Source of the DNA: Symbiodinium natans
Taxonomy: Eukaryota; Sar; Dinophyceae; Suessiales; Symbiodiniaceae
Assembly (NCBI GenBank): GCA_905221605.1
Contig: CAJNDS010000002.1
Span: forward strand, 362,001 to 426,000
DNA length: 64,000 bases
Direction: 5' to 3'
Position 1 is the stretch's first letter; every line of letters starts with the position of its first letter. Position numbers and translations under genes: made by a program. This document shows positions 58,103-64,000 of the stretch, one piece after another. Below the pieces are notes generated by a model, which worked only from the letters and a program-made list of their open reading frames with translations, searched no databases and was not told the DNA's origin.

Positions 58103-59224
58103 GGCTTAGGGTTTAGGGTGTGGGGGCTTAAGCCCTAAACCCTAAACCCTAAACCCTACACCCTAAACCCCAAACCCTAAACCCTAAACCCCAGCCCCTC
58201 AACCCTTGGGATGTCCTCCTCATGTCGCGGGGGGTGCGGGTCAAACATTCTTGTCCGGTTCCCTAAACCCCCAAGCCCCTCCTTCGGTTTAGGGTTTAGG
58301 GTTTAGGGTTTAGGGTTTAGGGTTTAGGGTTTAGGGTTTAGGGTTTAGGGTTTAGGGTTTAGGGTTTAGGCTTGAGGGTTGAGGGCTTACGGTTTAGGGT
58401 TTAGGGCTGAGGGTTTGCCTCCAACCACAAACCCCAACCCCAAACCCCCCATCCCTGAGCCCGGAACCCTCCACCCTACCCCCCCCCTCCCCTCCCAAAG
58501 ACCTTGAGATTCAAGGCCCTGCAGCTTGCACAGCCCCTGAATGGTTTACAGATGTTGATAGGGCTTAAAGGGTGTAAAGCAAGGGTTAAGGGTTTATAGG
58601 GTTTATAGGGTTTATAGTATGGGGTTTATAGGGTTTAGAGGGCTTAGAGGGTTTAGAGGGTGTAGAGGGTTTAGAGGGTTTAAAGCTAGGGTTTGGGGGT
58701 TCGGGTTTAGGCTTTAGGGAGCAAACCCTGAAACAACTGCATAGTTGGCTCCTTTTATGAAGAAGGAGCCTAACCCCTAAACCCCAACCCCTGGAGCCCT
58801 AAACCCCTACACCCCTAAACCCGAAACCCCATTACACCCTAGCTTGAAACGACTCCCGCATATGGATGGTGAGCTGCTGGCAAACGAAACTTCAAGGGAA
58901 GGGGCTCATGGGTTTCGGGATATTAAGGTTTAGGGTTTAGGGGTTCAGGATTTAGTGGTTTCGTGCTTAGGCGCGTTGGGGTGTAGGGGTGCAGGGGCTC
59001 GGCGGTTTAGGGGTGTAGGGGTTTAGGGTGTTAGGGGTTTAGGGGTTTGGGTTTCGACACTCAGGTTCAGGTTTAGAGCAAGGCCTATCTCCGTCGTGGA
59101 GCAAGGGGGACTGCCTCTGCGGCTGACAGTGTAGGGTCCTAAACCCTAAACCCTAAAGCCTAAACCCTAAACCCGAAACCCTAAACCCTAAAGTTAAGGG
59201 TTGAGAGCTTATAGGGCTTGGGTG

Positions 59225-59340
59225 CTTGCTAATCGTAGCCAAAACACGTCGCTGCTGCCACCGCCATCAGAAGAGAGAAGATGATGATGAGCGCCTCAAG
59301 GAGAAGAGCGACTTGAACAGCGCCAGCGAAAAACAAAAAA
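59225..59340 (-). CDS. Candidate membrane-helix exon
   Basis: Minus frame FAGAVQVALLLEALIIIFSL then LMAVAAATCFGYD and TAG. The opposite strand reads as a charged helix (KREDDDERLKEKSDLNSASE), the expected complement of a hydrophobic one, so strand rests on its minus-strand neighbours. Confidence 0.4.
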
Positions 59341-59861
59341 GGGTTTAGGGTTTAGGGTTGAGGGTTGAGGGTTTAGGGTTTAGGGTACCCTAATACCCTA
59401 AGACCCTAATGCCCTATTACCCTAATACCCTAATACCCTGAAGCCTAAACCCCATTTGGGTCCCAAACCCTAAACCCCATAAACCCTAAACCTGGACCTA
59501 GGCCTTGGAGTTTTGGATTCCTCGGGGATCCGCAGTCCGCGTCCTTAACTAGGATCCCCTTTTATATAACCACTGTACATTGTAAGGGCCCATACTTCGG
59601 ATCCCTTTAAATCCTTTTGAACCAACCATACCAAGGGCCCATGGTTCCAACCTCGAGGGTTCTAGAAACGCTGAACGCGCAGACGTGAGGTTTACGAAAA
59701 CAGGGGAGCCCGAAAATAGGCCCTTAGCTAGTCTGATCCCCTTATAATGAGGACCTCAACAAGGTACGTAGCCCTGATATCGTGAACCCCCTAACCCTAA
59801 ATATAAGCCCTCAATCCTAAACCCTAAACCCTAAACCCTAAACCCTAAACCCTAAACCCTG

Positions 59862-59945
59862 AACCAATACAAAGAGCCTCCAAGCCGAATGCGTCGGCGA
59901 AGCTCCCGACGAAGGGACCAAAAGCCTGGGCTTGCGCGCTTGGAG
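59862..59945 (-). CDS. Candidate membrane-protein exon
   Basis: Minus frame SAQAQAFGPFVGSFADAFGL then EALCIGS. The Gly/Phe-rich pattern resembles transporter helices, but no family is identifiable. Confidence 0.4.
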
Positions 59946-60799
59946 GTTTAGGGTTTAGGGTTTAGGGTTTAGGGTTTAGGGTTTAGGGTTTAGGGTTTAG
60001 GGTTTGAGGGCTTAGGGGTTTAGGGTTTAGAGTTTATGGTTTCGGGCTTAGGGCTTTGGGTTTGGGGTTGAGGGATTAGGGTTTCGGGCCTAGAGCTTAG
60101 GGCGCAGGGTGTTGTGGGAATGCCTCGACCCCTAAACGGAGCGCTTTGACTTTTGTGGGCTGCTACCCTAGACCCGGATATCGAAACTTGCAAGAAGAAA
60201 CGATACGCCCTGAGCCCTGAACCCTGAACCCTAATCCCTACACCCTAAACCCAACACCCTAAGCCCAAGAAACTACAACTGGGGGTCTTGGGGACTCCTG
60301 GTTCACGAGGGTTCTGGGGTGTAGGGGTTCCGGGGTTTAGGGTTTACGGGGTTTAAGGGGTTTAAGGGGGTTACATAGGGTTCAGAATTTAGAGTTGAGG
60401 GTGTAGGTTTTTCGGCTTGGGGTTTAGGGCGTTCGGTCTCAGAATGCCCACAAGGATAGTTGAATTGGAAGCATCACCCTAAACCCTAAACCCTAAACCC
60501 TAAACTGTATCACCAACTCTCCGCACAACACCCGAAACCCTAAACCCTGAACCCTTTAGGGCTTCAGGGTTAAGGGGGTTTAAGGTTTTAAGGGTCAAAT
60601 CCTAAAAAACCCTAAAACCCTGAAACCCAAAAACTTAGGAATGAAAGGGGGGCTTAGGGTTCGCAGGAAACTTTAGGGCGTTTTAGGGTTTAGGGTCGGG
60701 GGGTCTGAGGCCATAAGAGTCCGGCACTGATCCGAGGGTTGAGTCTATTTAGGGCATAGGGTTTAGGAGTTCAGGAGTTTAGCATGTCGGGTTTACACT

Positions 60800-61255
60800 T
60801 TACGGTTTAGAATTGGGGCTTCTAGGAGTTTAGGAGGTTAGGAGTCTGGGAGTTTAGGGTTTAGGAGTTTAGGGATCTAGGAGTTAGGAGTCTAGGGCTT
60901 TAGGGGTTCTAGGACTTGGAGTTTGGGAGTTCTAGGAGTTTAGGAGTTTAGGAGTTCAGGGGTTTAGTAATTTTAGGGGTCTAGGAGTTTAGGAGTTTGG
61001 GAGTTTGGGAGTTTAGGGCTTCTAGGAGTTTAGGTGTTTGGGAGTTTAGGGGTTCTAGGAGCTTAGGAGTTTGGGAGTTCAGGGCTTCTAGGAGTCCAGG
61101 AGTTTCGGAGTTTAGGGCTTCTAGGAGTTTAGGCGTTTGGGAGTTTAGGGGTTCTAGGAGTCCAGGAGTTTCGGAGTTTAGGGCTTCTAGGAGTTTAGGT
61201 GTTTGGGAGTTTAGGGGTTCTTGGAGTTTAGGTGTTTGGGAGTTTAGGGGTTCCC
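60800..61255. repeat. GGAGTTTAG minisatellite with 33-bp period
   Basis: Units such as CTTCTAGGAGTTTAGG and TGTTTGGGAGTTTAGGGG repeat. The 91-codon frame in the second half repeats every 11 residues (FRASRSLGVWE). The period keeps the frame open by arithmetic, and I see no other sign that it is coding. Confidence 0.75.
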
Positions 61256-61318
61256 TAAACCCTAAACCCTAAACCCAAAACCCTACACCCTAAACCCTAA
61301 ACCCTAAACCCTTAGGTC

Positions 61319-61397
61319 CAAGAGACCAAGCCGACGATTGTCGTGCACATCACGTTGATCTGCGCGAGCCTTTCACCTGGGGCGCCGAACATCTAAG
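61319..61397 (-). CDS. Candidate membrane-protein exon
   Basis: Minus frame MFGAPGERLAQINVMCTTIV then GLVSWT. Possibly the same gene as the helices downstream at 59.9-55.9 kb. Confidence 0.4.
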
Positions 61398-61837
61398 GGT
61401 GGTTACATGGCCTCTTAATATGGGCCCTTGAAAAAGGCAGTTGGGTTTAGGGTTTAAGGTTTAGGGTTTAGGGTTTAGGGTTTGGGGTTTAGGGTGTAGG
61501 GTTTAGGGTTTAGGGTTTGGGGCGTAGGGCTTAGGCAGGGGACCTCTAACAGACCCCTCATATACCCTAGACACAACCCAAGTGCCCATGCATCAGAACC
61601 CTGAAAAGAAGGGACCATGTTTAGGGACCATGAAACCCCAAGAGAGCAGGGGCGGGTTAAAGGGCAAGGGGTTGAAATAGGGCTAGTAGGGTCTCCTTGC
61701 TTATGGAGCTTTAGGGCTTCGAGAGTTTGTAGGGGTTTGAAAACATGTCTTGTGGCCCTAAACCCTAAACCCTAAACCCTAAACCCTACACCCTACACCC
61801 TGATTAAACCCTAAAACCCCAAAACCCCAAACAACCC

Positions 61838-61900
61838 GGCAGTCGCAAGCCGAGGTGCCATCCTCCTTGTGGCCGAATAAGGCCTCACAGTTCCGGGGGT
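61838..61900 (-). CDS. Candidate cysteine-bearing exon
   Basis: Minus frame RNCEALFGHKEDGTSACDCR between telomeric arrays. Confidence 0.4.
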
Positions 61901-62488
61901 TCAGGGTTTGGGGCCGAAACCCTAAACCCCAAACCCTAAACCCCAAACCCTAAACCCTAAACCCTAAACCCTAAACCCTAAACCTAAACCCTAAACCCTA
62001 AACCCTAAACCCTAAACCCTAAACCCTAAACCCTAAACCCTAGCCCTAAACCCTAAGCCCGAGACCCTCCCTAAGCCCTCATTGGCCCGACATCCTACAA
62101 AGACATGGTTTCGGGTTTCGGGTTTCATGTCTAGAGGCCTTGAGAGTTTAAGGCTTTAGGGCTTGGAGTTCCCCAAAACTTAGGGTTTAGGGTTTAGGGT
62201 TTAGGGTTAGGGTTTAGGGTTTAGGGTTTAGGGCTTAGGGATTAGGATTTAGGGTTGAGGGTTTAGGATTCAGGATTTATTAGGCTTTAGGGTTCGGGGG
62301 CTGTTAACTTTCAAGTGCAAGTATATTGAGAACCCAAACAGGTTGTTGCAGGTTGCACAAGAACCTGAAAAAGGGGGGGGGGGGGTTCATAGACATAACT
62401 TACAAAAAGAAAAAGGTCTTGTGCCCTTAAGGAACCCTAAACCCCAAACCCCAAACCCCAAACCCCAAACCCTAAACCCTAAACCCTA

Positions 62489-62585
62489 GAGATGAGAGCA
62501 TTCTGCTTGTTTTGAGACCTCTGCATCGCCGCGCCTCGCCATATGGAGCCGCAAGGGACGAGTAGAACCTGGATCGCCAGAAAGC
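62489..62585 (-). CDS. Candidate exon
   Basis: Minus frame AFWRSRFYSSLAAPYGEARR then CRGLKTSRMLSSL, open for 33 codons. Confidence 0.35.
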
Positions 62586-62689
62586 TACACCCTAAGCCCT
62601 AAACCACACATACCTAGGTTTAGGGTTTAGGGTTTAGGGTTTAGGGTTTTTGGTTCGATTAGCGTTTAGAGTTTAGGGTGTAGGGTTAG

Positions 62690-62789
62690 GCCCAAGAGTG
62701 GCCTAGGAATACAAAGGGTGCCCTTTTTGATTTTAACGGGGCTCGGAAGGGAATCTATACCGGGAGAAGGGCCTACTCTGGGTTCTAGC
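62690..62789. mobile_element. Introner-family element, second subtype
   Basis: The element runs from CCCAAGAGTGGCCTAGGAAT through GGGGCTCGGAAGGGAATC to CCTACTCTGGGTTCTAG. Shorter end fragments of the same subtype lie at about 26227-26250 and 53270-53330. Confidence 0.55.
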
Positions 62790-63002
62790 ATAACTCATAT
62801 GCATGTGCACTCGAAGACTGTAGTCTAAACCCTGAATTCTAACCCCTAATAACCCTAGTAAGCCGAATCACCCTAAGAACCATGCTCACCCTAGAAACCC
62901 TAAACCTAGCAATCAACCCTAATAGGCCTGATAACCCTGATAACCCTGAACCCTAAACCCTACATCCGAAACCCTAAACCCTCAACCCTAAACCTTAAAC
63001 GT

Positions 63003-63115
63003 CGGCACCTCTGAACTACGAGCTTGTCGTTCACACCAACGGCATGCGTTTTCCCTACACGAGCATAGGGGGGATGCCCAACGCTGTCTTGTACCGGGTC
63101 CCAACCCGAGAAGGG
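63003..63115 (+). CDS. Candidate exon
   Basis: Plus frame APLNYELVVHTNGMRFPYTS then IGGMPNAVLYRVPTREG. A minus frame (DPVQDSVGHPPYARVGKTHA) is also open. Confidence 0.4.
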
Positions 63116-63415
63116 TTTAGGATTTAGGGTTTAGGGTTTAGGGCTTAAACCCTGAACCCTGAGACCAAAGGAAGGTACGCGCAAGCAAGAGGGTTAAGGG
63201 TTTAGGGTTTACGGTTTTCACAAGGGTTCAGGGTGTAGGGTAGCCCCAGCAGTCACTCAGGTGCGATCTGCAATGCCGAGAGGCCTTACCGCTCTAAAGG
63301 AGCGTCATAGGGTTTGCTAAGCCCTGAGCCCTAAACCCTAAACCCTAAACCCTAAACCCTAAACCCTAAACCCTAAACCTAAGACCCTAAACCCTAAACG
63401 CTTGAGAGTGGGGGA

Positions 63416-63534
63416 TCAGAAGGGGATGCTCTTAGCAACGATGTCGGGCGCCTGCAGAAGAAACCCTAAGGAGAGCCGCGGAACCCAGGCATTGCCAGAC
63501 CCGTCGCCAAAGCACAGGCGGACACCAAATGCTC
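63416..63534 (-). CDS. Candidate terminal exon with stop
   Basis: Acceptor CTTCCGCAG| is followed by AFGVRLCFGDGSGNAWVPRL and SLGFLLQAPDIVAKSIPF, then TGA at 63418-63416. It is one of the most protein-like islands. Family unknown. Confidence 0.55.
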
Positions 63535-63704
63535 CTGCGGAAGGCCTAAACCCAAGCCCTAAAGCCTACACCCTATAAATCCGATAAACGCTAGACCCTT
63601 AAGCCCTAAACAAAACCCCCCAAAAGGTCCTCTCCCTTAAAGTCTAAGCCCCATAAGCCCAAACCCCAAACGCAAAAACAAGAAGAACAACTACAGTAAA
63701 ACTA

Positions 63705-63760
63705 GGATAGGGGTATTAGAATCCTTATGAAGGACTGTTAGTATACTGGCGAACATCCCA
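63705..63760. mobile_element. Foldback element, copy 7, right half only
   Basis: The right arm ATGAAGGACTGTTAGTATAC and GGCGAACATCCCAA is present, with part of the central ATAGGGGTATTAGAATCC. The left arm is missing. Telomeric repeat follows directly. Confidence 0.55.
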
Positions 63761-63828
63761 ACCCTAAACCCTAAACCCTAAACCCTGAACCCTGAACCCT
63801 AAACCCTAAACCCTAAACCCTAAACCGA

Positions 63829-63930
63829 AGTGCTTGAGAGGTCGGAGTCGGCATAGCTAGGCAGGCCGGAGCTGCGCTTCCGCGTCCCAAAGCCCTTGAA
63901 CCTTTGAAGGTCATGCTGTGCTCGGCTTAG
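63829..63930 (-). CDS. Candidate exon at window end
   Basis: Minus frame HDLQRFKGFGTRKRSSGLPS then YADSDLSST, basic then acidic. Likely upstream of the exon at 63416-63534. A second minus frame starting MTFKGSRALGRGS is open. Confidence 0.4.
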
Positions 63931-64000
63931 CATGGAGCCCCTGAACCCTGAAAGGGTTTACGGTTTACCCTAAAGATCAGATCCTGTAATGCAATAGCCC

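Overview
This window looks like eukaryotic nuclear DNA from an alga. It is dominated by very many copies of the plant/algal telomere heptamer TTTAGGG and its variants, in both orientations, placed between short non-repetitive islands of about 50-300 bp. Because both orientations alternate from end to end, this is interstitial repeat, not a chromosome end. Several inferred introns appear to use GC or GA as well as GT donors, with AG|G at both junctions, and palindromic elements sit inside introns. Together with the TTTAGGG repeat this favours a dinoflagellate. That is an inference; a green alga with the same telomere type is not excluded.

The best gene is a class I SAM-dependent methyltransferase on the minus strand (54.1-55.5 kb). 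It is assembled from four exons and shows the glycine-rich SAM loop and an NPPF motif. Two of its introns carry inverted-repeat elements. Removing each element with one copy of its target-site duplication restores the reading frame exactly, with GC-AG splice junctions. These are introner elements (intron-generating transposons) caught with readable insertion scars. About ten relatives or fragments occur elsewhere in the window.

Region by region. 0-5.3 kb: a chain of small minus-strand candidate exons with plausible splice sites. 5.3-11.9 kb: mostly telomeric repeat, poly-C and variant arrays, with a few weak islands. 12.6-14.1 kb: 14 copies of a 40-bp core spaced by telomeric repeat, with a 265-bp higher-order period. 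14-26 kb: minus-strand candidate exons, an LTR-like repeat desert, pyrimidine tracts and a 61-bp minisatellite. 28-34 kb: plus-strand candidate exons. 36.33-37.65 kb: a very young, small LTR element with identical 272-bp ends and a 5-bp target duplication. 40-44 kb: a minus-strand charged-protein gene with phase-consistent exons. 44-49 kb: mixed islands. 50-53 kb: plus-strand candidate exons. 54-55.5 kb: the methyltransferase. 56-61.4 kb: minus-strand islands that read as membrane helices. 63-64 kb: candidate exons, one ending in a stop.

Main caution: the islands are short and GC-rich, so several reading frames are often open at once. Except for the methyltransferase and a few phase-checked exons, exon calls are hypotheses for transcript data to test. 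Most long open frames here are translations of simple repeats and are not genes.
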